64,000 nt of DNA. Source: Datura wrightii (Eukaryota > Streptophyta > Magnoliopsida > Solanales > Solanaceae). This document shows, piece after piece, positions 37,301 to 47,370 of this stretch. Position 1 is the first letter of the stretch. Each line of letters starts with the position of its first letter. The stretch lies in the NCBI GenBank assembly GCA_035772735.1, contig JASDFA010000010.1, positions 129,273,001 to 129,337,000 on the forward strand. Direction: 5' to 3'. The notes under the pieces were generated by a model that worked only from the letters and a program-made list of their open reading frames with translations, ran no database searches and was not told the DNA's origin. The translations under genes were made by a program, and so were the position numbers.

Positions 37301-39093
37301 CTATAGATGGTCAGGGAAAGATGTGGTGGGAGCTTTGGTGGAATAGGACTCTGGTACACACCAGAGGCCACCTTGTTGAGCTGATACTCTCTCAGAACAT
37401 CCTGATCCAAAATCTCACACTCCTGAACTCCCCGTTTTGGACAATTCATCCTGTCTATTGCAGGTTCCTACTCTCTCAATAACTGCTCTATCAATTTTGC
37501 ATAATACTAATGAATGGGAGTAGTAATTACTTTGGCTTTGAGGAAATTGCTCTTCATTGCTGCCTAATATTTTTTTTGAGAAGTTGATATTCAGATTCAA
37601 TTAATCAATCAAATAACTATACCTCTAATGTTATAGCAGCACAAACCTTGCTAAAAGAACAACTGAGTTGGTGATATTGGTTACTAGATTTAAATGCTTT
37701 GGAACAACTCCCCGTTTTTCACAAGAACCAACCAATAGATTGAAAGGATTCAATGTTGCCAAAGTAGTCTTTTTCCTGCTTGTCTTGAATGTTGAGGTGA
37801 GGGCAACGCAAAATCTTAAGATGCAGAGTTCAATCAGGAAATCTTGTTAAATAAACATGCTCTTTCCTCCTTTCTTTAGTTTTCCTTCACAATAACTATT
37901 TTTATTCGCCAAATTATCCATGTTAGCTGGTAGAGTAACACCTGATATTGCATTTGCTTCAGGAATATTGTAATCAGAAACATGACTATTTTGGCTCCTC
38001 TTAATGCCCCAAACACAGATGGCATTGACCCAGGTATATCGCAACACCATTAAGTTCTGATGTAATACTTGAAATCTCCCACCAGGAGATAGAAGAACGA
38101 TTTTTCAATTCTATTATGTAGTTTATCTTCGTATACAAATAGAAGCCACACAGAAACTAAAACAGAGGGAGAAATAGTCACATCTCTTGCAATTCCACTT
38201 TCAGGGTGTGTTTGGTATGAAGGAAAATGTTCTCTACGAAAAAATATTTTATTAGAAAATAAGTGGTTTTCTTACTTATTTTCTCGTGTTGGGTAAGTAA
38301 GTAGAAAATATTGTGCCAGAAACTTCTCTTTTCCTCCATCTTATGATCTATCTCAGGCATACAAACCTGTCCGCTCTATTTTGTTAATTATGTCAAACTA
38401 GATTGTAAGATTAAGAGTATCTAGAATATCTATTTTATATGCGTAATTGTTTTGTTAGCAGATTCCAGCATGAATGTCTGCATTGAAGATTGTTACATTG
38501 AGAGTGGTGATGACCTTATATCAGTGAAAAGTGGGTGGGATCAGTATGGTATGAAAATGGCTCGTCCAAGCTCAAACATCATTGTAAGGAGAGTGAAAGG
38601 CACAACCCCAACATGCTCAGGGGTTGGTATCGGCAGTGAGATGTCTGGAGGCGTTTCCAACGTCACCATAGAAGACTTATATGTCAGAGATTCGGCAGCT
38701 GGTGTGCGGATTAAAACTGATATCGGAAGAGGTGGATACATAACGAATATTACGATAGATAACATGAGAATGGAAAGAGTGAGGGTGCCCATTAGGTTTA
38801 GCAGGGGAGCAAATGACCACCCTGATGAGAGATGGGATCCTAAAGCACTACCTAAAGTAAGAGGTATTGTTATCAGTAATGTGGTCAGTCTAGAATCAAA
38901 GAGACCTCCCTTGCTAGTGGGCATAGAGGAAGCACCATTTGAGGACATACACTTGAGAAACATCAGTTTATTTGGGCTAGCACCATCTATGAGGTGGAAC
39001 TGTGAATTTATCTCTGGTTCTAGCTGCAGTGTTTTCCCTGCACCATGTTCTCAGTTGCTGAAGAATGAATCTGTATTTCAGTGTCCAAATTGA
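19528..39093 (+). CDS. membrane-anchored GH28 family protein (polygalacturonase-like), five exons
   Basis: Exons 19528-19983, 22010-22130, 37289-37463, 37963-38033 and 38462-39093 all have GT/AG borders and join in frame to 1455 nt, 484 residues. Family members fold as a right-handed beta-helix and cleave or trim pectin (homogalacturonan) in the wall. A hydrophobic segment at about residues 20-37 after RR suggests a signal anchor, so it may act in the Golgi or at the wall face. GH28 motifs seen are NTDGIDPD (268-275), SGDD (289-292) and RIKT (357-360). The classic GHG histidine is absent: the aligned stretch reads SGVGIGS (327-333), which I believe is typical of a divergent plant clade. The start at 19528 is the first in-frame ATG and has good context. 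Introns are 2.0, 15.2, 0.5 and 0.4 kb. No frame damage was seen. Substrate and activity are not shown by sequence. Confidence 0.9.
19984..22009 (+). other. GH28 intron 1
   Basis: GT...AG intron of 2026 bp, AT-rich. No gene or clear transposon is seen inside. The short frame at 20931-21230 has no recognisable domain. Confidence 0.85.
22010..22130 (+). CDS. GH28 gene, exon 2
   Basis: 121 bp encoding DPKEWPLIDALPSYGRGR..., the segment that follows the first beta-helix turn in this clade. The acceptor is TTAAAAG|GATCC and the donor ATTACAG|GTAATT, phase 1. Confidence 0.9.
22209..22534. repeat. Stowaway-like MITE in GH28 intron 2
   Basis: Left end TGCTCCCTCCGTTCC, right end AATTTGAGGCAAAGGGAGTA. 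The ends are inverted copies, the length is about 326 bp, the interior is AT-rich, and there is no coding capacity. It sits 80 bp after exon 2, near the splice donor. Confidence 0.7.
22903..22912. repeat. short TA run
   Basis: A short TATATATATA run within intron 2. Confidence 0.5.
25277..25304 (-). repeat. Helitron-like 3' terminus
   Basis: On the minus strand the sequence reads CACGTGCAAAGTACGTG (a stem-loop), seven bases, then CTAG followed by T. Helitron 3' ends have exactly this form: a short hairpin, then CTRR, inserted before T. The rest of the element would extend rightwards on the + map; its 5' end was not found. Confidence 0.5.
25357..25388. repeat. (TA)n(GA)n microsatellite
   Basis: A TATATA run followed directly by GAGAGAGAGAGAGAG. 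Confidence 0.85.
27095..27300. repeat. large imperfect palindrome (MITE-like)
   Basis: Arms at about 27144-27198 and 27211-27271 are near-perfect inverted copies built on TATGATATGATATGAT and AATATTTAATTA, with a short centre containing GGAGGGGAAA. The flanks (AGGAGCTCCTCACTTATA left; AGTGGGAAGTCCCAC right) are also inverted relatives of each other. A fragment like the left flank recurs at 27880-27910 and a looser one at 25230-25265. Confidence 0.55.
28018..28268. repeat. Stowaway-like MITE, degenerate
   Basis: Right end AAATTGAAACGGAGGGAGTAC; the left end TCTTTTTGTTTTAATCTGTT is the decayed inverted partner. No coding capacity. Confidence 0.55.
28304..28580 (-). mobile_element. TRIM-like miniature LTR element, truncated on the right
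   Basis: Two short direct repeats share AAATG.AT.TTGG..CTAACTCAAT. The left one (about 28304-28433) ends CTTCAACA next to a minus-strand purine tract (GTGTGAGGCGGGG). The right one starts at 28528 immediately after a minus-strand primer site TGGTATCAGAGC (28516-28527) and is lost after about 50 bp. The internal region of under 100 bp has no coding capacity. This is the layout of a terminal-repeat retrotransposon in miniature, transcribed leftwards. Such elements depend on proteins from other retrotransposons. Confidence 0.7.
28750..28776. repeat. (GGGA)n microsatellite
   Basis: About six tandem GGGA units. Confidence 0.9.
29816..30093 (-). repeat. 3' LTR (left copy) of the intronic copia element
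   Basis: 278 bp, TG...CA. It carries four copies of a ~33 bp subrepeat (core GATATGATATCAATCCCTAC) at about 29926-30058. Confidence 0.9.
30330..30883 (-). pseudogene. copia RNase H region, broken
   Basis: The frame at 30602-30883 carries the end of the reverse transcriptase and the start of RNase H (TRPDIAFVV near residue 53). It stops at 30602-30604, after which the minus strand continues with RNase H motifs in other frames (ADWVGSKIDRRSTTGYC and ESEYRAMA). The domain is complete in content but shattered. Confidence 0.8.
30837..31662 (-). pseudogene. copia reverse transcriptase, broken
   Basis: Two overlapping frames cover the domain: 31342-31662 holds the N-terminal part (GCKWVF near residue 48; YGVDYSDTF near residue 85) and 30837-31232 holds the palm with an intact YIDD catalytic box. 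A frame break between them, in about 31230-31345, disables the protein. The catalytic aspartates are kept here, unlike in the two other reverse transcriptases in this window. Confidence 0.85.
32129..33272 (-). pseudogene. copia protease end and integrase, broken
   Basis: The frame 32793-33272 starts at the protease active-site triad region (DSGATNHMTG) and runs to the integrase zinc-binding domain (HYRLGHPS, then CESC), where a TAG stops it. The next frame, 32129-32509, carries the second half of the integrase core (GVAERKNRHLL includes the catalytic glutamate); its other two acidic residues lie just upstream in broken sequence (VHFDVWGP and LRSDNAKEY). The enzyme would insert element cDNA into host DNA. 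Confidence 0.85.
33468..34285 (-). pseudogene. copia gag with zinc knuckle, frameshifted
   Basis: The frame 33854-34285 begins MMKMSKTKN and carries the N-terminal gag core. The next frame, 33468-33998, carries the rest, ending in a CCHC zinc knuckle (CHYCHESGHWKWNY) whose fourth ligand appears to be lost (Y in place of C). The overlap of the frames shows a small indel near 33990-34010. Confidence 0.85.
34592..34603 (-). other. primer binding site of the intronic copia element
   Basis: The minus strand reads TGGTATCAGAGC directly inside the right LTR, complementary to initiator tRNA-Met. Confidence 0.9.
34604..34918 (-). repeat. 5' LTR (right copy) of the intronic copia element
   Basis: 315 bp, starting TGTAACCGAAGG. 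The last base pair of the expected CA end is changed (AA). It carries five ~33 bp subrepeats at about 34714-34880, one more than the other LTR. Confidence 0.9.
36463..36490. repeat. C-rich homopolymer tract
   Basis: A pyrimidine run dominated by about 16 consecutive C residues, followed by CTCTCTC and then ACACACGCACGCAC. Confidence 0.9.
37289..37463 (+). CDS. GH28 gene, exon 3
   Basis: 175 bp encoding GENGTIDGQGKMWWELWW... and ...LTLLNSPFWTIHPVYC, conserved beta-helix coils of the family. The acceptor is TTTCAG|GAGAA and the donor TGCAG|GTTCC, phase 2. Confidence 0.92.
37464..37962 (+). other. GH28 intron 3
   Basis: 499 bp, GT...AG, no other feature seen. Confidence 0.9.
37963..38033 (+). 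CDS. GH28 gene, exon 4
   Basis: 71 bp encoding RNIVIRNMTILAPLNAPNTDGIDP, including the first catalytic-site motif (NTD). The acceptor is GCTTCAG|GAATA and the donor CCCAG|GTATAT, phase 1. Confidence 0.9.
38034..38461 (+). other. GH28 intron 4
   Basis: 428 bp, GT...AG. At 38203-38335 it contains GGGTGTGTTTGGTATGAAGG followed by AAAATATTTTATTAGAAAAT, a style common in dicot MITEs. Only one end is recognisable. Confidence 0.85.
38462..39093 (+). CDS. GH28 gene, exon 5
   Basis: 632 bp encoding residues 275 (split) to 484 and the TGA stop. It holds SGDD (second catalytic-site motif), SGVGIGS and RIKT, then the end of the beta-helix. The acceptor is TTAGCAG|ATTCC. No canonical AATAAA is obvious in the 300 bases after the stop. 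Confidence 0.93.
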
Positions 39094-40420
39094 TCAAGCT
39101 TTGTGTTCCTTCTTCAACAACAAGAAGCTTCGTGTCATTTCCAACTTGAAGTGACAATTGAGATGTATCTAAATGCACTTCTGGGCACATCATGCCTGAC
39201 GATCCCCGTTGCCCCAAAAATCAGCATGCAATCCTGAATCTAAAGATTGAGTTCTCGTTGACTCCTAACCGCTCACACAACTATATGTGGTCTAGAGCAA
39301 GCGCTCTTACTCGAGGAGGGATTTTTTTTTTTTTGGTTTTGTTTCCCCTCGTCTCCATTTTCTAAAGTTCTTATTTAAATAGATGGACAGATGTCCCAAT
39401 TTTAATAATCATTATTTTAGAGTTAAGATTTCAGTATATGGAAGATTTGGCAATCCCGCAATTTTGGGGAGAATTGGTTTTTGTAGTCCGCTTACACATT
39501 TTTTTTTTAAAGTTTTATAATTTTTTAATAAGAGATTTTTATTTTTAAAACATGAGTCATTTTCTTTTGTTGAATTTGTAAGTGGCTAAGAAATTTTATT
39601 TCCTCCAACTATATTTTGGCTGCATATTTTTAGACTAGGTGTGGTGATTTCCATGTTACGCAGACCATTATCAAGTTCTTACGCGACTATTCCAATTTTG
39701 AGGTGGTCTTAATTTTTGCTACTTAAATTGGTGATCTTTAATTTTTACCCCTATAGCTTATTTAGTAAAAATTTTATATCTAAAAACATTCTTAATTATG
39801 ACTTAATTTTGCTAGGCAAATATTTTAGAGAATATTTGTCTGGAGGCATAAATTAAGTGTTATTTAATTAGCAAGACATATCTTTACCCTTAATTATTTT
39901 TTTAAAAGAAATCGTCGAGCACAGGATAGCCTTAGATGGAACAAATTAATGTTGTTGAACTTTTGCTTAGACACCAATTCATGTTGCTGAATTTATGTCC
40001 CCAGGCACAAGTTTATGTTGTTGAACTTATGCCCGAAGACACAAATTCATATTGCTGAACTTCTGCCTGGCATAAGTTTATATTGCTCTTTCTCAGACAC
40101 AAATTCATATGTCATACTACTAAACTTATGCCCCTAATGCATAAACTGTGTGAACTTATGCCCTGAGGCATAACTCATGCTAAAACTTATGCCTTGTGAG
40201 TTTTTCATTTGCCTAGCGATATATTTTCTTTTTTGGCGGTTAGGGACATTTAGACCACTTTTTTGTCACTTAAAGTGCTGAAGGGCAAAAATTAAAAATC
40301 ACGAATTTAAATGACAAAACTTAAAAATCATCCTAAAATGAAAATCTTTGTGCGAATGACCAATCATAGTCGCTATCGTTTTACAAGGTATTATAGAGAA
40401 AACTACCTTTATATAAACGG
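39094..40420. other. 3' flank of the GH28 gene, with a short-motif repeat
   Basis: No gene. At 39940-40200 the words TTGCTGAACTT, ACTTATGCCC and ACACAAATTCATA recur about six times in loose tandem, which probably marks a dispersed repeat. Confidence 0.5.
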
Positions 40421-40762
40421 AAAAGGGTTAGGACTACCCTCGAACTATTAGATTTGGTACAAAAATACCCTCCGTAAACCTTTCCGCTCTAATATACCAC
40501 TGCCCTGAACCTATTGGCTCTGCAATGCCTTTACTTGCTGACGACCAATAATTAAATATTTGTTAAACATTTATTTATTACTTGACACTCTCTGATTGAT
40601 TTTTTTAATTAATCTAATTAAATTAATTTATCTAAAATCTAGCCAAACCCGGTACTCGACCCGCCTAATTCTACCGGACCCTTTCTATCTAACCCAAATG
40701 AACCACCTAGATAAGCTAAATTAACCGGGTATAATCGATCCATCTTCTTCTTCCTCTTCTTA
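40421..40762 (+). repeat. MULE terminal inverted repeat, left
   Basis: Starts AAAAGGGTTAGGACTACCCT and ends near CATCTTCTTCTTCCTCTTCT. It pairs with 45638-45990 along almost its whole length with scattered substitutions and small indels. Confidence 0.88.
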
Positions 40763-41456
40763 TGGATCTTTAGTTCCATTGTCTTACTCTATATGCATTT
40801 AGAACTCCATACGTATTTAGAGTTCCGCATTGAAGGAACTGGATTCTAAGAGTAATATTCTGTCCATTCAAGTAATAATTTGTTGTTATACTTTCAGTTA
40901 GAGTTTAGGTTTTTATTTTTATTGTGTATTGTTTGTTGGATTTAATGTATATTGACGTTTTTGTTTTTGCTTGATATTTTATATGCTTGTTTTACTCATT
41001 TTGTTGTTGCATGTGGTCCATCGTACTATGTTTTGTCTCAAGTTAGGATTTTGATGATAGTTAGTGATGGATTTTAGTGTTGTTGTCTGAAGTTATGATG
41101 GTTGGTGTTGGTCACGACTTTCATTCCATAGTTTTTTCTCTTTATTTCATACTTTTTCTGAACTTATTAGTACTATTCTCTTCGTGCTTTTGTCTGAAGT
41201 TAGGAGTAATATTCTGTCCATGTCTGAAGATAGTTTTTCATTCGAATGGGGTCCTTTTTCGTTTGTTTTTGGTGCTTTAATCCATGCTTTTGTCTATGTT
41301 TACTGATATTTTGAAGTGTGTGGTCCCTATCTCTTTATCTTTATCTTTGTCTTCAAATAGATTGCCATTATATATTGGTAGATTCCCTTCAATTTTTGTG
41401 TTTATAGCTTTTGATGTGTCCCTTTCCTTTCTTTTATGTTTGTCACTTTATTGAAG

Positions 41457-44400
41457 ATGGTGGAGAGGGTGGACTTGGTATTTAACTATGGGGCCAAGTG
41501 GGTTCTGATACCTCAAGTTACTTATATTAAAAAAATTGAATCATATATAGCAAGAGTATGATGTGGATTTGCTATCCTATATAGACATTTGTTCATAATA
41601 TACTGGAAAACTTGATTTTAGGGATGTAAAACAACTGCTAGTCACAAGGCCTTCCAGCAAGTATTATATGATTGAGGGTGATTCAGGTATTAGAACACTA
41701 GAATCTTCATTATCTATGAGTTTTCTGTGAGTCAACTGTTTGCTGTAGATGAGGGTGAAGATAGTGTTCCAACTTCTAATATTAGTCAGTTCAATGAACT
41801 TAGTTGTGTGACAGTAAATGTTGGAACTGATTGTGAGACATATGAGGATGAGGAGGATGAAAATGAACCTTATCCTAGTAATTACAATAGTGAAGGGTTG
41901 GAAGTACTTAGGAAGGAAAAGAACAAAGAAATCAATGAGAAACTAGACAGGTTCTTAGAGTTAGAAAATAGGATGTGTTTTAAAGATCTTCAAGAAGCTA
42001 AAAGAGTTGAGAGCTTTTACTCAGTTGCTAAGAAGGTTGGTCTTAGAGTTGAAAAGAGTGACACTTCTAGAGTGAGGTATATGTGTGATGTTGGATTTCC
42101 TTTTGAGTGTTTGATATCTAAAGATAACAAAGACCAAGGATTTAAAATTAAGACCCTGAATACAAAACATATATGCGAGCCAGCATTTAAGAACAAGAGA
42201 GCTACTCAACAAACTTTAGCGCACTACTTCAAGAAGAAGGTCCAAAATAATCCAAAGTATAAGGTGAAAGACATGAGGCAGAATTTGGATGATCAGTTTT
42301 CACTTAATGTTAGCTATTCAAAGATGAAGAGAGTTAAAAGACTTATCTTAGAGAAATTAGAGGGAAGTTACATTGATGATTTCAATAAGTTGGAGGATTA
42401 TGCTCAAGAATTGAGGGAGAGTAACCCTGACACTGATGTGATGATTAACATATCTAAAGAGGCTTTGGAACAAGGAAAAGAAGATTTCTATGAATATATA
42501 TGTGCTTTCAAGCTTTGAAAAGAGGCTGTAAAGGAGGTTTGAGGCCATTCATAGGGTTGGATGACACTTTTTTGAAAGAAAAATGTAGGAAAATTCTATT
42601 GGTTGCCCTTGAAAAAGATTCAATGATATTTTATCCACTTGCTTGGAAAGTGGTGGATAGAGAAACGACCAGAATATGAAAATGATCCATTGAGTTGCTG
42701 AGAAATTCCTTAGAGCTGGCAGATGGTGAAGGATTGACACTTATGTTTAATATGCAAAAGGTAATCATTTGAAACTTTTATTATTAGTTTTTAATTTTCA
42801 GTTTAACATCTATTGTGTAAAAAAAACCTTTAAAACTTGTAAAATATTTTTATTGTTACAGGGGTAGTTGGATGCTGTTAGTCAGGTGCTTCCCAAAGCA
42901 TATCATAAATAGTGTGTAAGGCATATAGAATCCAATTGGAGCAAGAATTGGAGGGGTATGGAGATGAAGAAGTTACTATGGTGGTTTGCTTGGAGCACTT
43001 ATGAAGAAGAATTCCAAGATTAAATAAGAGCATCGGTGTTGTGTCTGAACAAGCTGTGAAGGATCTGATATCATACCCACCACAACACTGGTGTAGGTCT
43101 TATTTTGACACAATCCGCAAGAACTTTACATGTGAAAATAATTTTATAGAGTCATTCAACAAATAGATTTTAGAAGCAAGTACAAAACCTATAATCAAGA
43201 TGTTGGAAGATATTAGAATCAAGGTAGTAGTCCAGTATCTTTTTCTCATTTTTTGTTATATATATGTGTGTATATATATATACATGTATATGTATATATA
43301 TATATAGGTTATGAATAAGTTGAAATATCTTGAAGAGGATGGTGAAAATTGTAGAGGAGATTTCAGTCCATATGCCATGGAGTTGTATAACGACTTCAGA
43401 ATTATTGCACAGGATTGTCAAGTTCAATCTAATAGAGACCAAGGGTATGAGGTGGTTGAGAGTGAAGATAGGCATGTTGTTAATCTTGTTAGGAAAAAGT
43501 GTACATGTATGACATGAGACTTGACAGGAATACCATGTCCCCATGCCTTTAAAGCTTTATTTCATGAAAAAATAAGAACCATTGGATTAGTTACACTTGT
43601 GGTATTCAAAAGAGGCCTATACGTTGGTATAAATGCATAAAATACAACCTGTTAGAGGTAAAAAGTTATGAAAAATTGATCCTTATCATGCAATGGAGCC
43701 ACTAAAAGTACATAGAATGGTAGGCAGACCAAAAATTAAGAGAAAAAAGGAAAAGAATTAGGCAAGGAAAAGGGAGGGGGTGGGGTTAGCTTCAAAAAAA
43801 GGATTACAAATAACATGTGTGCATTGTAGTGCAACATGTCCCAAACAAAGAAGATGTCCCATGGTAAAGTAATTTTTCCTTACTTATTCAATGTTTACAT
43901 TAATTAATTTAATGTATAACTACATTATCAATTTTGGTAGCTTCAAAGATCAACATAAACACTCCAAGATGTGTCACTGTCAGCACCTCAAGCCAGTTAA
44001 GATTCTAGTACTGTGTTCATGCATAATCCTGTGTTTGTTACCTTTTTTAGTCAATATAGCAGCCAACAATCAATCTAGCAAAAGTCTAAACCTGCTAGAC
44101 CTTCAAAATCAAAGAGAAATATAAAGCAACCTGTTGTACCTTCAAGCTTAACTAAGCAATCTGTTGCACCTTCAAGTGCTGTTGTTGGTGAAGTTAAAGG
44201 TGAACATGAAGATGAAAATGAACAGCCAATTCTAAGGCCTAAGGTGATATCTGAAGCTAGGACTAGGCTTCAATACAAAAAGATGCAGCAACAACCAACT
44301 GGTACTAGGAGAATTGACTTCTAGGGAGATGAAACTGGTGTGAGTATGCCTACTAATCTGCCATACTCACCAAGAAAGCTGGCTTGGAAAGGAAAAGATT

Positions 44401-44501
44401 CTATAACCTCTAACCAATTGACATTAAAAAAGGAGAAAAAGATTGATAAACTGGAGACAAGGATGGGGAAGTATTACAGAAGAAGTCACCGAATTGTGTA
44501 A
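41457..44501 (+). pseudogene. MuDR-family MULE transposase, decayed
   Basis: The N-terminal part begins at an ATG at 41457 (MVERVDLVFNYG) but hits stops within 35 codons. The longest open part is 41727-42518, a 262-codon stretch carrying the MuDR N-terminal DNA-binding type domain. After a frame change comes the start of the catalytic core (GLDDTFLK, first acidic residue, near 42553-42576). Further on are the HK.CVRHIESNW segment (about 42905) and a SWIM zinc finger with CTC...GIPCPH (about 43500-43545), both typical of MULE transposases. Likely introns are 42761-42862 and about 43224-43309. The protein ends near 44501 (YRRSHRIV). Multiple stops and frame changes make it non-functional. Limits are approximate. 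Confidence 0.85.
43258..43308. repeat. TA/TG-rich microsatellite in the transposase relic
   Basis: TATATATGTGTGTATATATA and similar runs lie in the likely second intron of the transposase. Confidence 0.75.
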
Positions 44502-45042
44502 TTTTTTTTTTCGTTTTTCAATGTTATGTAATGGCATAATGAATCTTCATATTTTGATATTTTTTAATGTGAATCAAATGTGGTAAAGGATCTGTAATGG
44601 TGCACTTTTTGGTGGGTTGCCATATATGTAAATAATAATTAAGTATGAAAATATATGATAATGCAGTTGCTAGTTATCTATGAAGATATCTTTTACCATT
44701 GTTGTGGATTGCAAATCTTTTGGTGCTTAAGGTTGTTGTCGTTTGACATATATGACAAATTGTAAATTTTTAAGGAAAACACCATAAGAGCAGCAACATG
44801 AAGAATTCTTGACATATATTAGTAACCAGATTACTTTTAGCTAACAAAATGAATATCAACAAACTGTAGATTCCTAAACAGTAATTCATACTACTAAATC
44901 TGCAGATTTTTCATTTTACAACAAAAATAACTCATAAAACTTACCTAACCAACTCATAATACTAACCTAACACAAATATACAATAACACCACACTACATC
45001 ATCTTGGCAACTGCAAATACTACATCTTAGTAGCTACAAGCA

Positions 45043-45570
45043 CTATATCATCTTGGCAGCTACAAAACCAATGATAATAGCCCAGGAGATTAGAAGCAAG
45101 CTTGTAAATCGATGCACTTTCAACTCCAAGTTTGATATTTTATCATTCAAATTTGAACTTTCAACACCACCCTTTAACTCCAAGTTTGACATTTTATCCT
45201 CCAACATAGAAACTTTCTTCAAATAAATTTTTTTATGAGTAACAGCCATATCCTTCAAATTCAAATCATTGTTGAGTTCTGAAATTTCAGTGCCACCCAT
45301 ATTCTCCAAGAGTTTCTTCAAATCATTTTTTCATTTCAAATTGAATTCAATTCAATTTTTTGATTGTGAATTATCATTGATACATGAGTCGGAAGTTTAA
45401 GATCGATCCACTCTAAAAAATCACAAGAGTTTGACCCAAGACGATAATATTTGCAGAAACGACGCCCACCATTCTGAGGAGTAGTAACAACAAAATGTTT
45501 TGCAATCAATTCACATTTACATGTACGAGACTCAACTTATTGAGGAGAAGAAACATAAGAAGATTCCAAT
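45043..45570 (-). pseudogene. GRF-type zinc finger / coiled-coil / membrane-anchor protein relic inside the MULE
   Basis: On the minus strand, about 45360-45530 encodes a GRF-like zinc finger: CKCELIAKHFV..., then NGGRRFCKYY and SCDFLEWID, where the family has CxC, GRRF and C-x-FF/L-W-D. After a stop and frame change, 45043-45321 encodes a leucine-rich coiled-coil (MEDKMSNLELK-like heptads) and a C-terminal membrane segment (LLLISWAIIIGFVAAKMI). Finger, coil and tail anchor in this order match the small plant proteins annotated as At4g04775-like; that link is from memory of the family. The GRF domain is thought to bind nucleic acid. At least one stop (about 45539) and one frameshift disable it. 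It lies between the transposase and the right TIR on the opposite strand. Confidence 0.65.
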
Positions 45571-45637
45571 ATTTTTTTTCTAAAAAAAAAAAGAAACAAA
45601 GAGCAATTTACCTGTTCTACAATGGAACTGAAGAGCC

Positions 45638-45990
45638 CTAAGAAGAGGAAGAAGAAGATGGATAGATTATACCTGGTTAATTTTTCTTATCTAGGTGGTT
45701 TATTTGGGTTAGATAGAATGGGTCAGGTAGAATTAGGTGAGCTGAATACCGGGTTTGGGTAGATTTTAGTTAAATTAGTTTAATTAGATTAATTAAAAAA
45801 ATAATCAATCAGAGAGTGCCATATAATAAATAAATATTTAACAAATATTTAATTATTTTTCATTTGCAAGTAAGGACATTGTAAAGCCAATAGTTTCATG
45901 GTGGAGGTATTTTAGAGCGGAAAGGTTAATAGAGGGTATTTTTGTACCAAATCTAATAGTTCAAGGATAGTTTAAATTATAACCCCTTTT
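45638..45990 (-). repeat. MULE terminal inverted repeat, right
   Basis: Inverted partner of 40421-40762; ends AGTTTAAATTATAACCCC at the outer side. Confidence 0.88.
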
Positions 45991-46728
45991 TAATGTTTGA
46001 CATTAATTTTTGAAAGAACTACTTACTGCATTTTAGCAAAGCTTGAACATTCGTTCTCCTTTTCTTTGACCAAAAAATTTAGTTTCTTAGGATATTTTTG
46101 AAAGTTATTTCAAATAAGTATTTTGTTTATCAAAGTAATTGATTATTTCAATTTTAAATTTGAAATATGGAAACCGAAGTTTGAAAAAGTAAGTTATGAG
46201 AGTTTTTAAATTTTTCAATAATAAACTTTAACTGTGTTCTTATGTCCTGTCATAACTTTAAGTTTCAAATACTCTTTTCAATCTAAATTCAAATGTGATT
46301 TTTTAAAAGAAAATATTAATTAATTTATGTCAGAACTCCAGTTTAATCTTTTATCTAACTTGAACTTTGATTTTTTTCATTTCCTTTAGTTGTTCATTCT
46401 CATTTCTCTATATGCAACTTTAGATGATGAAAGCTTGCAACACTATAATCTAACTTCCAAATATTGTCATAAGTTTGTAAAATTGCTAATATTCTACTCC
46501 CTTTCCTTAATTATTTTGTTCTATTTATAACTGATAATTTTGTGGAAGTCAACTTTTATTTTTTCATGTCAATTTATATTTTACTAATTTACTATTAAAG
46601 CTTCTCTAGTAGGACAGGGGCATGTTCGTTCTGATTAGTAAGTTTATACACTATTCATCGAAATTTATCTTGAGCTTTGAATATGATGATATCCTATAGT
46701 TTCTTGTATTTTGCAGGATGAATTATTA
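45991..46728. other. gene-free AT-rich flank
   Basis: No gene or clear repeat was seen in these 740 bases. Confidence 0.5.
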
Positions 46729-47370
46729 AATACTCCTTGTAGATTAGTCGAGTTCAGCGCTTATGCAAGTGTACCTTTCGATAAAAAAGAGTATCGTTCC
46801 CACGAGGACTTTCTCGCTTTACTCTTGAATTTGATTAAATCATTGTAATAATTTATCCAATAGTTTATCAAATTTTATGAAGTAATGATATAAAATAGAA
46901 ATTGTAAACTAAAATTAATATGTTTTTGAGATTATCAGACGAGAGAGATATTCAAGGGTTATGGCTAGAATCTCCAATTTCGTAGAGTATCCACTTTAAT
47001 TAGCTATTTCAATTATTTGATTTACTAATCACAGGGTTGATATTGCTCGTGGGCTCCTCCCGAATCTAAACTTTTCTATTCAAACCACCAGAATACCTAT
47101 ATTCCTATGGTCGTTGTCAGTCATAAGAATGAAGTTGCATCTCCTGTATTTGACTAAGCAAAGCTAGTAAGTATATTTCTATCCTAAACGTGAATTCGTT
47201 CCTCAATGCTCAGATTTAGAATAAGCTCTATTTTATTCAATGTGCAACCTATGGTTCTCTCTCCCGATTTCAACCTTAAATTCATAGATTAGTGATCAGA
47301 CAATTAAATAATTTTAAGATAAATAAACTGATACTGATAATCAAAACACTAACATAAAGCTTCAAACTGC

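Larger units (their letters stand above)
40421..45990. mobile_element. MULE (Mutator-like) DNA transposon with long inverted ends
   Basis: Inverted repeats of about 340 bp at 40421-40762 and 45638-45990 bracket 4.9 kb that holds a MuDR-type transposase relic (+ strand) and a GRF zinc-finger relic (- strand). Long TIRs plus a MuDR transposase define a TIR-MULE. The outermost bases (AAAAGGGTTA left; AACCCCTTTT right) are inverted partners. Flanking nonamers (TATAAACGG and TAATGTTTG) do not match, so the target duplication has decayed or the ends are a few bases off. Confidence 0.88.

Noticed and set aside
38541..38963. 140-codon minus-strand frame
   Set aside because: It is the reverse shadow of GH28 exon 5, which has clear family motifs on the + strand.
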